Shown here in pieces: positions 25,256 through 34,344 of a DNA stretch of 46,098 bases. The notes under the pieces were generated by a model. The model did not search any database, was not told the DNA's origin, and saw only the letters and a program-made list of their open reading frames with translations. Source of the stretch: Acidimicrobiia bacterium (GTDB taxonomy: Bacteria > Actinomycetota > Acidimicrobiia > Spongiisociales > UBA11373); contig JACRIT010000076.1 of assembly GCA_016215655.1 (NCBI GenBank), positions 1 through 46,098 on the forward strand, given 5' to 3'. How positions within the stretch are numbered: position 1 is the stretch's first letter; each line of letters opens with the position of its first letter. A program made the translations under genes and the position numbers.

Positions 25256-25553
25256 CCCGGCTCCGGCGCCACTGCAGCACCCCGGCCCCGATCGTGGCGC
25301 CGGCGAGCACCCAGAGCGGGGGAAAGGGCCGGCCCGAGATCTCGAACCCGGCCGGGTCGGGCAATCCGAGGCGCGAGGAGAGACCGGCGCCGAGCAGCCC
25401 GGCGATCACGGCCGCCCGCCATGCCGGCGCCGGGTCGCCGCGACGGATCCGGGAGACGACATACCCTGCCGCCACCGCCAGGGCCACCGCCACCGCCAGC
25501 CACGCGGTGGCGGCCCCGAGGAGCGACACCACCTCGGACAGGATCAGCGTCAT
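25197..25553 (-). CDS. Small two- to three-pass membrane protein, unknown function
   Basis: The 118-residue product has hydrophobic segments at about residues 8-34 and 42-60, a possible third at 78-95, and a polar Gly/Ala/Pro-rich tail. I do not recognise a family. It starts at ATG 25553, overlapping the stop of the upstream HhH-GPD gene (ATGA), which supports translation. Its last 59 bases run antisense to hmuV, so both stop codons lie inside the opposing gene. Confidence 0.6.
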   Translation of the reverse strand: MTLILSEVVSLLGAATAWLAVAVALAVAAGYVVSRIRRGDPAPAWRAAVIAGLLGAGLSSRLGLPDPAGFEISGRPFPPLWVLAGATIGAGVLQWRRSRVSDRGEGSAASPAPGAGRP

Positions 25554-26113
25554 GCCCCCGCCTTGGCGGCGGCCTTTCTGGCTCGCTTCTGCTCCCGCAG
25601 CACCGCCACCTGTTCGAAGCGGTCGACATCGGCGATGGAGGGCCAGTCGGCGGCGACACCCTCCCACCCCGGGGGACCTGCACCGAGCCGCTTGCCCACC
25701 ACGCCGACGAAGATCCGTGCCTTCGCCGCCCCGAAGCCGGGCAGCGCCTGGAGGCGCCGCAGCAACTCCTTGCCATCGGAGGCCTCGGACCACAGCCGAG
25801 AGGCGTCGCCGCCGTACTCGTCGACGAGGTGGGTGCAGAGATCGCGGCAGCGTCGTCCCATCGAGGCGGGATATCGGTGCAGCGCCGGAGGTCCGGCGAA
25901 CACGGCTTCGACGGTGGCATCGTCGAGGGCGGCGATGGTGTGGGCGTCGAGTCGTTCCCCGAGTCGATCCCGGAGCAGGTGTGGTGCGAGGAAGGCACGC
26001 TCCATCGGGAATTGCTGGTCGAGGAGCATGCCGATGAGCAGTGCCGTCGGGTTCTGCGCCAGGAGGCGGTTGGCATCGGCGTCGGGAGTGAAGGGCAGCG
26101 ACTCGGGGGGCAT
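25550..26113 (-). CDS. HhH-GPD family protein, uncharacterised
   Basis: The 187-residue protein matches the HhH-GPD superfamily subfamily defined as uncharacterised: LLAQNPTALLIGMLLDQQFPMERAF near the start and a helix-hairpin-helix ALPGFGAAKARIFVGVVGKR near residue 135. Full DNA glycosylases place the catalytic Asp after the HhH; here the equivalent region (GWEGVAADWPSIADVDRF) has Asp residues but no iron-sulphur cluster. It probably binds DNA, and base excision is possible but unproven. ATG 26113 follows TAGCGT by eight bases. Confidence 0.78.
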   Translation of the reverse strand: MPPESLPFTPDADANRLLAQNPTALLIGMLLDQQFPMERAFLAPHLLRDRLGERLDAHTIAALDDATVEAVFAGPPALHRYPASMGRRCRDLCTHLVDEYGGDASRLWSEASDGKELLRRLQALPGFGAAKARIFVGVVGKRLGAGPPGWEGVAADWPSIADVDRFEQVAVLREQKRARKAAAKAGA

Positions 26114-26121
26114 CGACGGTC

Positions 26122-26127
26122 ACGCTA
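26122..26127 (-). promoter_or_regulatory. Probable leaderless -10 box for the HhH-GPD gene
   Basis: Minus-strand TAGCGT lies eight bases before ATG 26113, with no ribosome site. Confidence 0.4.
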
Positions 26128-26203
26128 GCGGCGGGTTCCGCGGATGGCTCACCCCGACGCACGCCCCGACGTGGGAGGAACTCGGATCGGACCGGTGCCG
26201 ATT

Positions 26204-26217
26204 CGCGGGGCCCCGCG
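26204..26217. repeat. 14-base perfect palindrome in a divergent intergenic gap
   Basis: CGCGGGGCCCCGCG lies between the divergent HhH-GPD and deacetylase genes. It could be a regulator site, though GC-rich palindromes arise easily here. Confidence 0.3.
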
Positions 26218-26249
26218 GGGCAATCCCGGAGCATGGGGGGAAGGCCCGA

Positions 26250-26255
26250 TACCAT
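26250..26255 (+). promoter_or_regulatory. Probable leaderless -10 box for the deacetylase gene
   Basis: TACCAT lies eight bases before ATG 26264; a purine tract further upstream (26234-26242) is too distant to be a ribosome site. Confidence 0.4.
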
Positions 26256-26263
26256 CGCCGCCG

Positions 26264-27280
26264 ATGGGGTTGCGACGAGGGCTGCTCGCCGTGGGTCGGC
26301 GAACCGGGGTGTGGCGGCTCCCGGCGGCGTGGCATGGGCCGCGCCGACTCACCGTGCTCGCCTACCACCGCATCGCGGATGCCGATGCCGCGGCGTTTCG
26401 CGGCTATGTGGGCAATGCCAGCGCCGCACCCGGCGAGTTCGCCACCCAGATCGCCTGGGCCACCCGGCACTTCACCCCCGTCACGCTCACCGAGGTGGCG
26501 GCCGCCCTCGACGGGACCGCACTCCCGCGCCGTCCGTTGCTGGTCACCTTCGACGATGGCTACCGCGACAACCTCACCGCAGCGCTCCCGGTGCTCGAAC
26601 GCCACGGAGTCGGCGCCGCGGTGTTTCTCGCCACCGACCACATCGGCACCGGCCAGCCGTTCTGGTGGGATCGGGCCGCGTCCCTGCTCGCTGCCGCCGC
26701 CGAACAACGGGTCCGATTGCCGCTTCTCGGGGAGGTCTCGCTCGACGGGGACCGACATCGGGTGATCCGCGCCTGGATGCGTCGTGCCAAGACCGTCGAC
26801 GATGCCGAGATGCGGGCGGCGGTCGACGCCCTGCCCGCCATCCTGGGGGTGTCCGAGTCCGCGAGCGACATGCCCTCGACCCTGCTCGACTGGAGCGACG
26901 TTGCGGAGATGGGACGGCGCGGCATCGAATTCGGAGCACACACCTGCCGCCATCCGATTCTCACCCGGGTGGATCGATCGACGGCGGCCGCCGAGATCTC
27001 CGGGTCGGTGGCCAGGGTCGCCGAGGCGATCGGGCGCATCCCCCTGGCGTTCGCCTACCCCAACGGGCAGCGCCGCGATCTCGACACCGGCGTCGAGGCC
27101 GAGGTTGCGGCCACCGGAGTCAGGCTGGCCTTCACCCTCGTCTCCGGGCCGGCACGGTGGAGCGAGGTCGTACGGCACCCGTTGCGCATCCGTCGCATCT
27201 ACGTCCACCACGGCGATGGGTTGGATCGGTTCGTCGCCAAGGTCTCCGGGGTGCCGCGCTTCGTGAAGGTGCTGCGGTGA
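26264..27280 (+). CDS. Polysaccharide deacetylase (NodB-like, CE4)
   Basis: The 338-residue protein has VLAYHRIAD at about residue 31, the metal/catalytic motif LVTFDDGYRDN (Asp97-Asp98) and the metal-binding HxxxH as His226 and His230 in EFGAHTCRHP, followed by RIPLAFAYPNGQR. These are complete CE4 motifs, predicting zinc-dependent removal of N-acetyl groups from a sugar polymer. There is no clear signal peptide, so it may act on lipid-linked or cytoplasmic intermediates, or export may differ. The GTGA overlap with the next gene and convergence on the exopolysaccharide operon suggest it modifies that polymer. Confidence 0.83.
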   Translation: MGLRRGLLAVGRRTGVWRLPAAWHGPRRLTVLAYHRIADADAAAFRGYVGNASAAPGEFATQIAWATRHFTPVTLTEVAAALDGTALPRRPLLVTFDDGYRDNLTAALPVLERHGVGAAVFLATDHIGTGQPFWWDRAASLLAAAAEQRVRLPLLGEVSLDGDRHRVIRAWMRRAKTVDDAEMRAAVDALPAILGVSESASDMPSTLLDWSDVAEMGRRGIEFGAHTCRHPILTRVDRSTAAAEISGSVARVAEAIGRIPLAFAYPNGQRRDLDTGVEAEVAATGVRLAFTLVSGPARWSEVVRHPLRIRRIYVHHGDGLDRFVAKVSGVPRFVKVLR

Positions 27281-28251
27281 GCGCCGCGGCGACCGCCGCA
27301 GCGACCATCCGCGAAGCGGTGGCCGCCGCGGTCGTCGGCAGCCACGGGGTGATCCGGGCGTGGTCGGAGCCAGAGGAGCGGCCCTGGTCGTGGCAATTCC
27401 GCGCCGACACGCCGCGGGCGCCCCTCCTGGTCAAGATCCCGCGCTGGGAGGGCGTCGACAGCCTCGAGGCGGCGTTTGCTGCCGGGCCGCAGGCAGACAC
27501 GGCCGGGGAGTTCGGCGCGCTCGAAGAGCTCGCCCGGCTGGTGGCGGCATCCGGAGATCCCGGTCTCGCCGCCGTGGTGCCGGTGGCCCACGTCGTCGCC
27601 GTGAACGCCATCGTTATGGAGGTGTTTGCCGGTTCGTCGCTACGCCGACGCCTCGGGTTCGGGGCACCGCCCGCGGCGACGGTCTGGCTCGGCAGGGTGG
27701 GGTCTCTCCTCGGCCACTATCACCGTTCGGGAGTCGGGGTGGCCGCAGTGTTTCCGGTGGAGGTGGAGGTGGAGCGCTGGAGGGAGATCGGGCTGCGCCA
27801 CCCCCGGTTGGCGCCGGCGGCGAGCCTGGGCGGCGCTGCCGCCCGCCGTCTCGCCGGTCACCGATGCACCGAGACCATCCAGCATGGTGATCTCACCCTC
27901 GGCAACGTGCTGGTCTCCTCCGACGATCGGGTGGCGTTGATCGATCCGAATCGCACCCCGGGGCGGGCCGAGACGGACGTCGCCACGCTCGTCGGGGAAC
28001 TCCGCCTCGGCCGAAGCCAACTGCTCTCGTTCGGGCTGGGGCGTGGACGCCGGGTGCTCGACACGTGGGAGGGCGTCATCGCCGCAGGGCATGGCGGGCT
28101 CGACCCCGCCGTTCTCGCCTACGAGTGCGGCGCCGAGGCACTGTCGCGTCGGATCACCCTTGCCACCGGGCGATGGCCCGGCAGACGCATCGGGGCCGTA
28201 GCTGCCCGGCGCTTCGACGCCGAGATCAGGCGGCGCTTCTCCGCCGTCTGA
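27277..28251 (+). CDS. APH-like phosphotransferase/kinase
   Basis: The 324-residue protein has the aminoglycoside-phosphotransferase-type catalytic loop QHGDLTLGNVLV (His203, Asp205, Asn210) and a metal-binding Asp223 in ALIDPNRT. A possible ATP-binding lysine lies at Lys53 (LVKIP). Such kinases phosphorylate small alcohols, sugars or lipids. The start is GTG 27277, overlapping the deacetylase stop. Its end overlaps the convergent acetyltransferase gene by 26 bases. The polysaccharide context favours a sugar or lipid-carrier substrate over antibiotic resistance. Confidence 0.7.
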   Translation: MSAAATAAATIREAVAAAVVGSHGVIRAWSEPEERPWSWQFRADTPRAPLLVKIPRWEGVDSLEAAFAAGPQADTAGEFGALEELARLVAASGDPGLAAVVPVAHVVAVNAIVMEVFAGSSLRRRLGFGAPPAATVWLGRVGSLLGHYHRSGVGVAAVFPVEVEVERWREIGLRHPRLAPAASLGGAAARRLAGHRCTETIQHGDLTLGNVLVSSDDRVALIDPNRTPGRAETDVATLVGELRLGRSQLLSFGLGRGRRVLDTWEGVIAAGHGGLDPAVLAYECGAEALSRRITLATGRWPGRRIGAVAARRFDAEIRRRFSAV

Positions 28252-29329
28252 GTTCGCGGGCGAGGAAGAGCATCCGCCCGAGGCGGCTCATCGGTTGCAC
28301 CATGCGCAGATCGTGACGGAGTTCGGTGCCCCAGAGCCGCTTGTAGGGCTCGTCGCCCCGCAGGAAGTCGAAGCCGGTGGCGCCCTCGTCGATGGCGGCG
28401 GCGATGGCCACGGCCATCACCCGGCTTCCCGGTCCAAAGCGGTGCCAATCACGGTCGAACCCGGTCGTGTAGAACGCAACGGTGTCGCCGTGGCGAAAGC
28501 ACTCGATGACGCCGATGGTGTCGGCACCCACGTCGAGACGCCAGAGCCTGAGCCGGCCGGCGGCGAGCATTCGCCGCGCCACCTCGCGCTGGAATGCCGC
28601 CAGCCGCGGGGTGCCGAACGCGCCCCGCTGGCCCGCCTCGGTGCGCCTCGCCTGGTGAAGTCGCTCGAGGCGTGTCATCGTCGCCTCGAGATCCTCGGGC
28701 TCGGCGACCATGCGCTCGGTGACGACGGCCGCCGACTCGCGCTCGAGTCTGCGCCGTTGCCGATCGAGGCTGTGGCGCAGCGCTCCGTCGAAGGTGGCGG
28801 CGGTGGCCTGCCACGTCGGCGCCAGACGGAGGAACGGGGCCGGCGTCGTCTCGACGCGACCACGGTCGGAGGCGCGTCGCATGAGGAGGCGGGCGAGCGC
28901 CCCGTCGGCGACGACTCCGTCGAGGTCGATGAGATCCCAGCGTCGCTCGCGATTCACCGCAGCCCACACCGCTGCCGCGGTTCCCGCCGGGGCGTGGGCG
29001 GCCACCGCGAGGTCGAGGTGATCGGGTGCCGCCGGGCCGGAACCGAGGAATCGCAACACCCGATGGCGCATCCCGGCGCGGGTCCGGGTCTCCACGAAGA
29101 ACGGTGCCGCGGCCAGCAGCGAACCGTCGTCGGCATCGCGGGCGGTGAGGAGTTCGAGATCGGCCCCCTCGCCCAGGGTCGCCAGCCACGCCCCGAGCCA
29201 GGCCGAGGTGAGAAACGGGCTCGGTGTCGGCGAGGATGCGATGAGGCCATCCCACTCGATAGCGATGGCCTCGAGCCCGCGGCCGTCGATGCGCTCCAGG
29301 ACCGGTGCCGGGCGTGCCGGTGCACTCAT
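28226..29329 (-). CDS. CelD/BioF2-like GNAT acetyltransferase
   Basis: The 367-residue protein belongs to the GNAT branch often found in cellulose and exopolysaccharide loci: PSPFLTSAWLGAWLATLG near residue 36, the central basic helix RHSLDRQRRRLERES, and the acetyl-CoA-fold region DTIGVIECFRHGDTVAFYTTG, FDRDWHRFGPGSRVMAVAIA and FDFLRGDEPYKRLWG. It probably acylates a sugar residue or precursor. It is the last gene of the nine-gene operon and overlaps the preceding glycosyltransferase by ATGA. Confidence 0.8.
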   Translation of the reverse strand: MSAPARPAPVLERIDGRGLEAIAIEWDGLIASSPTPSPFLTSAWLGAWLATLGEGADLELLTARDADDGSLLAAAPFFVETRTRAGMRHRVLRFLGSGPAAPDHLDLAVAAHAPAGTAAAVWAAVNRERRWDLIDLDGVVADGALARLLMRRASDRGRVETTPAPFLRLAPTWQATAATFDGALRHSLDRQRRRLERESAAVVTERMVAEPEDLEATMTRLERLHQARRTEAGQRGAFGTPRLAAFQREVARRMLAAGRLRLWRLDVGADTIGVIECFRHGDTVAFYTTGFDRDWHRFGPGSRVMAVAIAAAIDEGATGFDFLRGDEPYKRLWGTELRHDLRMVQPMSRLGRMLFLARELRRRRSAA

Positions 29330-30483
29330 GCCCGCCTCCGATCGGCGCGTAGCCAGGCCGCCGATTGGGTGTGTCGCAGGTGGCGCCACATGCCGCGCAG
29401 CGTGGCGAGGTTCTGCATCACGAGGAACCGCGGGAGATAGCCGATGCCTCCCAGCCGGGGAAGGCGCTCCCCGAGGGCGGCGGCGGCATAGAAGGCCGCC
29501 TGGGCGGCAAGGGTGATCTGGTTCCACGGTGCTGCGAGGTGGAGGGCATTGCCGGCAGGCGAAACCACCACCGCCGCGATGGAAGCCGCCAGCGCCGCCA
29601 GCATCCCCAGGGGCACGAGGGGCCGGAACACCTTGTGCGAGAGCAGCATCCACGCCACCACCGGCCGGCGCCAGGGCAATTGGCGATGCAGACCGGAAAA
29701 CACCTGGAACTGACCCGCCACCATCCGGCTGCGGCGCTCCGCTTCATCGGCGGCGCTGGCCGAAACCGTCTCCTCGGACACTGCCTCCGGCCGGAAGACG
29801 ACGTTCCATCCACCGACCATGGCGTGGTGGGCCAGCCACTGATCGTCGTTGATCGTGCCCGCCGGGGCGACGGCAAAGGCCTCGCGCCGGATGGCAAACA
29901 GCTCGCCGTTGACGCCGACCGTGCAGCCGATGCGGGTCTCCATCCGGCGAATGTGCGCCTCGTACCGCCAGTACATCCCCTCGCCGAAGCCGAGTCCGCC
30001 CTCGCCCCCGACCACCTTGCGACCGGTGACGGCACCCACGGACGGGTCGGCGAATGGGGCCACGAGGAGGCGGAGGGCATCGGTGCGGAGACGATTGTTG
30101 GTATCGGTGGTGACGATCACGTCGCCCGTCGCCCACTCCATGGCACGCTGGATCGCAGCCATTTTTCCGGCGCGTTCGAGACGATGCACCACCTCGATGC
30201 CGGGGAAGCTCCGGGCGATGTCGGCGGTGGCGTCGTCGGATCCATCGGCGGCCACGATCACCTGGAGGAGATCGGCCGGGTAGTCGAGAGCGGCAATGCG
30301 GCGCAGCTGGTCCCCGATCACGGCGGCCTCGTTGAAGGCGGCGACGATGAGGGTCACCTTGGGGGTGTGGTCGCCATAGATCGGCTCGGGCCGCAGCCTG
30401 CCGACGAGGGTGACGAGGAGCGGGTAGCCGGCGTAGGTGTAGGCCACGAATGCCAAGGCCACCCAGAAGACGAGCCCGATCAT
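29326..30483 (-). CDS. Family 2 glycosyltransferase, membrane-bound
   Basis: The 385-residue enzyme has an N-terminal membrane helix (GLVFWVALAFVAYTYAG), a GT-A domain with VTLIVAAFNEAAVIGDQL, IVAADGSDD, the metal motif VTTDTNNRL and an acceptor-site NDDQW, and an RRSRM segment in the QxxRW position. Two or three further membrane helices follow at residues 270-350. This layout is that of processive or polyprenol-sugar GT2 enzymes in exopolysaccharide synthesis. It starts at ATG 30483, overlapping the upstream stop. Confidence 0.85.
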   Translation of the reverse strand: MIGLVFWVALAFVAYTYAGYPLLVTLVGRLRPEPIYGDHTPKVTLIVAAFNEAAVIGDQLRRIAALDYPADLLQVIVAADGSDDATADIARSFPGIEVVHRLERAGKMAAIQRAMEWATGDVIVTTDTNNRLRTDALRLLVAPFADPSVGAVTGRKVVGGEGGLGFGEGMYWRYEAHIRRMETRIGCTVGVNGELFAIRREAFAVAPAGTINDDQWLAHHAMVGGWNVVFRPEAVSEETVSASAADEAERRSRMVAGQFQVFSGLHRQLPWRRPVVAWMLLSHKVFRPLVPLGMLAALAASIAAVVVSPAGNALHLAAPWNQITLAAQAAFYAAAALGERLPRLGGIGYLPRFLVMQNLATLRGMWRHLRHTQSAAWLRADRRRA

Positions 30484-31673
30484 GGCTTCACCTCGGCGAG
30501 AGCTTCGAGGATGTCGGCGGCGATCGGCTCCCAGCCGAATCGCGTGACCGCCGCCTCGGCTGCGGCCGTGCCCATTCGCCTGGCGCGATCGGGGTTGCGC
30601 AGGAGCGACGCCATCGCCGTGGCGAGCTCAGCGGGGTCATCGGGGTGCACCAGCAGTCCGGTGATCCCATGCTCGACATCCTCGACGAGGGCACCGAGGG
30701 CAGTGGCGACCACCGGCCGGCCGAAGGCGAACGCCACCTGGAGCACCCCGCTGGCCGTCGCCGATCGGTAGGGAAGCACCACGACCGTCGCGGTGCGCAT
30801 CAGCGGTCCGACCTCCTCGAGCGGGAGATACCGTCCATCGACGACGACACGGCCGCCGATGCCGGCTTGCTCGGCGCGGCTGCGTACCTCCGCGGGATCG
30901 ATCCCGGCGGGTTGGCCCACCACGAGCAGCCGTCCCGGCGTGGCCGCGGGCATGGCGGCGAAGGCGTCGATGAGGTCGAGGATGCCCTTGCTGGGGCGCA
31001 GGCCCCCGAAGAAGAGGGCCACGGGTTCGTCCTCACCGAGGCCGTACCGTCGCCTCAGGTCTCCGCCGGTGTCCGCCAGGCGCAGGAACATCGACTCGTT
31101 GCCGTGATGGATGACCCGGGTGCGGTCCGCATCGATGGGGAAGTGGCCGAGAAACGCCTTTCGGTTCTGTTCTCCGTGGAGGAAGACCACGGAGAAGGTC
31201 CGATAGACCGCCAGCGACAGCCGCCGGCTGATCGCCCGCGACCAGCGGCCTCGCTCGCGCGCTTCGAACTCATGGCACACCTGGGCGAGGACCAGCCCGT
31301 GGCGCCGCAGCCGACGCAGGAAGACGACCTGGAAGGGGAATCGGATGGTGGAGAAGAGCACGACGTCGGGACGCTCACCGATGAGACGGCGGGTGAGGCG
31401 GTGCCACACGACGGCGTAGCGCATTGCCCGCCAGGTGCGCCGAAGCTTGCGGCCGATCGCCCCGAGGCCGCGCTGGCGTGGTGACTCGATTGCCGGCCAC
31501 AGGTTCATCTCATCACGCACCTGGAACCGATGGGGAAGTCCCCGCAGCTCGTAGCGACGCCCGGTATGCAGGGTGACATCCGCCCCGGCGCCGGTGAGCG
31601 CATCGGCGAGCTGATAGGCGTAGTGGATCATGCCGCCGGCGCCGTCTTGCTCCACGAGGGCGATGCGGGTCAT
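30480..31673 (-). CDS. Family 4 glycosyltransferase
   Basis: The 397-residue GT-B enzyme has an N-terminal acceptor domain (DGAGGMIHYAYQLADALTGAG) and a C-terminal donor domain with VALFFGGLRPSKGILDLIDAF, RLLVVGQPAG, VVVLPYRSATASGVLQVAFA and GRPVVATALGALVEDV. The usual EX7E pair is weakened: the first Glu is replaced in YRSATASG. It is expected to be a cytoplasmic retaining glycosyltransferase building the repeat unit. Overlaps of four bases on both sides show coupling. Confidence 0.83.
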   Translation of the reverse strand: MTRIALVEQDGAGGMIHYAYQLADALTGAGADVTLHTGRRYELRGLPHRFQVRDEMNLWPAIESPRQRGLGAIGRKLRRTWRAMRYAVVWHRLTRRLIGERPDVVLFSTIRFPFQVVFLRRLRRHGLVLAQVCHEFEARERGRWSRAISRRLSLAVYRTFSVVFLHGEQNRKAFLGHFPIDADRTRVIHHGNESMFLRLADTGGDLRRRYGLGEDEPVALFFGGLRPSKGILDLIDAFAAMPAATPGRLLVVGQPAGIDPAEVRSRAEQAGIGGRVVVDGRYLPLEEVGPLMRTATVVVLPYRSATASGVLQVAFAFGRPVVATALGALVEDVEHGITGLLVHPDDPAELATAMASLLRNPDRARRMGTAAAEAAVTRFGWEPIAADILEALAEVKP

Positions 31674-32866
31674 CCCGATCCTCCGCCGGCGACGACCCGC
31701 CGGTACTCGGCGACGAGTTCGCCGACCTGTCGGCCGAGATCGAAGCGGTGCCGGGCGATGCGGCGCCCGGCGGTTGCCATCGCCGCCGCCTGCAGCGGGG
31801 AGGTGAGGACCCGGGTGATGGCTTCGGCGAGCAACTCCGGTTCGTGGGGGGGAACGAGGAGGGCACTGCTGCCCCGCTCGACCATCTCGGGGATGCCCCC
31901 GACCGTGGTGGCGACCACGGGGAGGCCGGTGGCCATCGCCTCGATGAGCACGGTGGGAAGCGCCTCGGTGTGGGAGGGCAGCACGAACAGGTCGGCGGCG
32001 GCGAGCACCTCATCGACATCGGCCCGGTGGCCGAGAAAGTGAACCCGCCCGGCCATGCCGTGAGCCATGGCCGCCGCCTCCAGGTCCGGTCGCGCCGGGC
32101 CGTCTCCGGCGATGACGAGGTGGGTCCCGGGCACGGCCAGCACCACTGCGGGCAGGGCGGCGATGAGGTCGGCGATCCCCTTGGGCGGCCGCAGCACCGC
32201 CACGGTCGTCACGATGCGAGACCCCGCGGCGATGCCGAGCGAATGGCGCAGGTCGGCGGCCGCCGCAGGGTGCGGGGCGAGGAAGCGTTCGAGGTCGATG
32301 CCGTTGTACAGCGTGGTGACGACGCCGCGGCGCGCCCCCGAGCGTTCCGTGAAATGCGCTCCGGCGCTCTGCGATACCGCGATCACCCGGGACGAGCGCG
32401 AGGCGAGGATGCGGGCCATGAGGCGGAATCGCACCGCGTCCCGGCTCCACGGTCGTGGGCGATCGAGCGTGTGGAGGGTGGCCACCGTGGGGATGCCGCG
32501 GCGGTGGGCGGCAATCGTGCCGAGGATGTTGGAGAACTCGAGCTGGGTGTGCACCAGGTCCGGGCCGACGCGGTCGATGGCGGCACCGACCCGGGCGAGG
32601 GCCCCGCGGCGGCGAAGACGGTCGATGTGCAGGGTCTCGAGCGGAACGCCGAGGCGGGTGACGGCGGAGGCGAGGGGATTGCCGTCGCGGTCCTGGATCA
32701 CGACGACGGTGGGATCGACTCCCGCCTCGGGGAGGGCCTCGAGGTAGCGCACCAGCAGGTGCTCGGCCCCTCCCTGCCCGAGGGAGTCGATGAGGTAGAG
32801 CACGCGGAGGCGGGCGGTGGCGACCGGAGCCGGTGCGGCGCGCAGTGCGGAATGGCGGCCGGTCAC
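31670..32866 (-). CDS. Family 4 glycosyltransferase
   Basis: The 398-residue GT-B enzyme shows YLIDSLGQGGAEHLLVRYLE at the N terminus, TTVAVLRPPKGIADLIAAL, HLVIAGDGPARPDLE and a full EX7E motif in PSHTEALPTVLIEAMATGLP with VATTVGGIPEMV. It is a retaining sugar transferase with an intact donor site. The start is GTG 32866, overlapping the flippase stop (GTGA); earlier in-frame codons would enter the flippase gene. Confidence 0.87.
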   Translation of the reverse strand: MTGRHSALRAAPAPVATARLRVLYLIDSLGQGGAEHLLVRYLEALPEAGVDPTVVVIQDRDGNPLASAVTRLGVPLETLHIDRLRRRGALARVGAAIDRVGPDLVHTQLEFSNILGTIAAHRRGIPTVATLHTLDRPRPWSRDAVRFRLMARILASRSSRVIAVSQSAGAHFTERSGARRGVVTTLYNGIDLERFLAPHPAAAADLRHSLGIAAGSRIVTTVAVLRPPKGIADLIAALPAVVLAVPGTHLVIAGDGPARPDLEAAAMAHGMAGRVHFLGHRADVDEVLAAADLFVLPSHTEALPTVLIEAMATGLPVVATTVGGIPEMVERGSSALLVPPHEPELLAEAITRVLTSPLQAAAMATAGRRIARHRFDLGRQVGELVAEYRRVVAGGGSG

Positions 32867-34344
32867 GGCTCCACCCTGGCGCGCCGCAACCCCACGAAGC
32901 CGAGGATGCGCCGGATCACGACCGGGTCGATCCGCCACAGCGCCAGCGCGTACGCCGCCGAGCCGGCGGCGGTGGCGGCGAGCAGCGACACGAACGGAGT
33001 CACCCCCCCTGTCATCCAGAGCACCGGCACCACCGCAACCGCCATCCAGGCGCCGGCGGCGAGCGACGGCACCACCTGGCGCCACACGTCGCCAAAGGTG
33101 GTGTCGACCATGCGGTTGGCCACCGCCAGGCGGATGGTGGTGTCGACGGCGGCGACGACGGCGTGCGCCCAGGCGACACCGACGAGGCCGAACCTGGCTC
33201 CGACGAGGAGCGCCGGGACGAGGGCGATGAGTTCGAGCGCGGCCAACCGTGCCAGCACCCCGGTGCGACCGAGGGCCTTGTACACGTCTCCGGCGTTCAC
33301 CCCGATCGAGCCGATGAGGGAGAACACCGCCATCACCTTGAGCACCGGAACCGCCTCGGTCCATTGGTCGCCGAACAGGGCGGCGACGGATTGCTCGGCC
33401 GTGAGGAAGAGACCGATGCACAGCGGCACGACGACCGTCTGGGTGTAGCGGATCGTGGCGAGATACCCGCGCCGGAGCAGATCCGCCCGGTCCTGGATCG
33501 TGGAGAACACGGGGAAGATGGCGTTGGCGAGCACCCGCCACACCGACTGCACCAGCAACTCCGGCAGCCGGTACGCCAGGGTGTAGACCCCGAGAGCTGC
33601 GTCGCCGAGCAGGCGGCCGACGACGACGTAGTCGAGGTTGGCCCAGATGGCGTACTGGATGTCGGTGACGATGAGCGGAGCGCCGAAGCGACTCAGCGAC
33701 CGCAGCTCGCCGCGATGGATCCGGGGCCGCGGTCGATGATCCACCACCCACCAGGCAAGAGCGACCGAGGCCATGACGCCGGCGAGCTGGCCCCACACCA
33801 GAGCCCACACTCCAAAGCCGGCGAGTGCCGCCCCGATCGAGACTGCTCCCTTGACCACCGATCGGCCGACGTCGGGGATGAGCTTGCGCCGAAAGGCGAG
33901 ATCGCGCTTGAGCAGCACCAGGGACACCGAGCCCAGCGCTTCGAGGACGAAGGTGAACGACAGCACCCGCAGCAGGGGAGTCACCAGCGGCTCGCGGAAG
34001 AAGTCCGCCACCAGGGGAGCCCCGAGTGCGGTCACCGTCGTCAGCACCGCGCCGAGGATCAGGTTGACGGCGTACACCGTCTCGGCGGCCTCGGCGACGT
34101 GGTGTCGCCGCTGAATGAGGGCGGCGCCGAATCCGAGATCCATGAGCACGCCCAGGTAGGCGATGACCAGCGTCGTGTAGCCGACCACGCCGAAGTCCGC
34201 AGGGGTGAGCAGCCGCGCCAGGACGGCCATCGTCACCAGGACGAGGACCTTGCCCGAGGCGAACGAGACGTAGTTCCACGCGACGGCCCGGGCCGCCGTG
34301 GTACCGAGCGACTCGGGGGACTCGATCGTCGGTGTGGCCGTCAT
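32863..34344 (-). CDS. Oligosaccharide flippase (Wzx/polysaccharide transport family)
   Basis: The 493-residue membrane protein has about twelve to fourteen hydrophobic helices and WzxC-like segments: AVLARLLTPADFGVVGY, LMDLGFGAALIQRRH, WANLDYVVVGRLLGDAALGVY, RVLANAIFPVFSTIQDR and PLCIGLFLTAEQSV. It is predicted to flip the undecaprenyl-linked repeat unit to the outer face of the membrane. It lies between the polymerase-like gene and two glycosyltransferase genes, as expected for a Wzx/Wzy pathway. Confidence 0.88.
   Translation of the reverse strand: MTATPTIESPESLGTTAARAVAWNYVSFASGKVLVLVTMAVLARLLTPADFGVVGYTTLVIAYLGVLMDLGFGAALIQRRHHVAEAAETVYAVNLILGAVLTTVTALGAPLVADFFREPLVTPLLRVLSFTFVLEALGSVSLVLLKRDLAFRRKLIPDVGRSVVKGAVSIGAALAGFGVWALVWGQLAGVMASVALAWWVVDHRPRPRIHRGELRSLSRFGAPLIVTDIQYAIWANLDYVVVGRLLGDAALGVYTLAYRLPELLVQSVWRVLANAIFPVFSTIQDRADLLRRGYLATIRYTQTVVVPLCIGLFLTAEQSVAALFGDQWTEAVPVLKVMAVFSLIGSIGVNAGDVYKALGRTGVLARLAALELIALVPALLVGARFGLVGVAWAHAVVAAVDTTIRLAVANRMVDTTFGDVWRQVVPSLAAGAWMAVAVVPVLWMTGGVTPFVSLLAATAAGSAAYALALWRIDPVVIRRILGFVGLRRARVEP

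Noticed and set aside
27277-28251. Aminoglycoside resistance kinase
   Set aside because: Only the general APH catalytic motifs are present and the context is polysaccharide synthesis.
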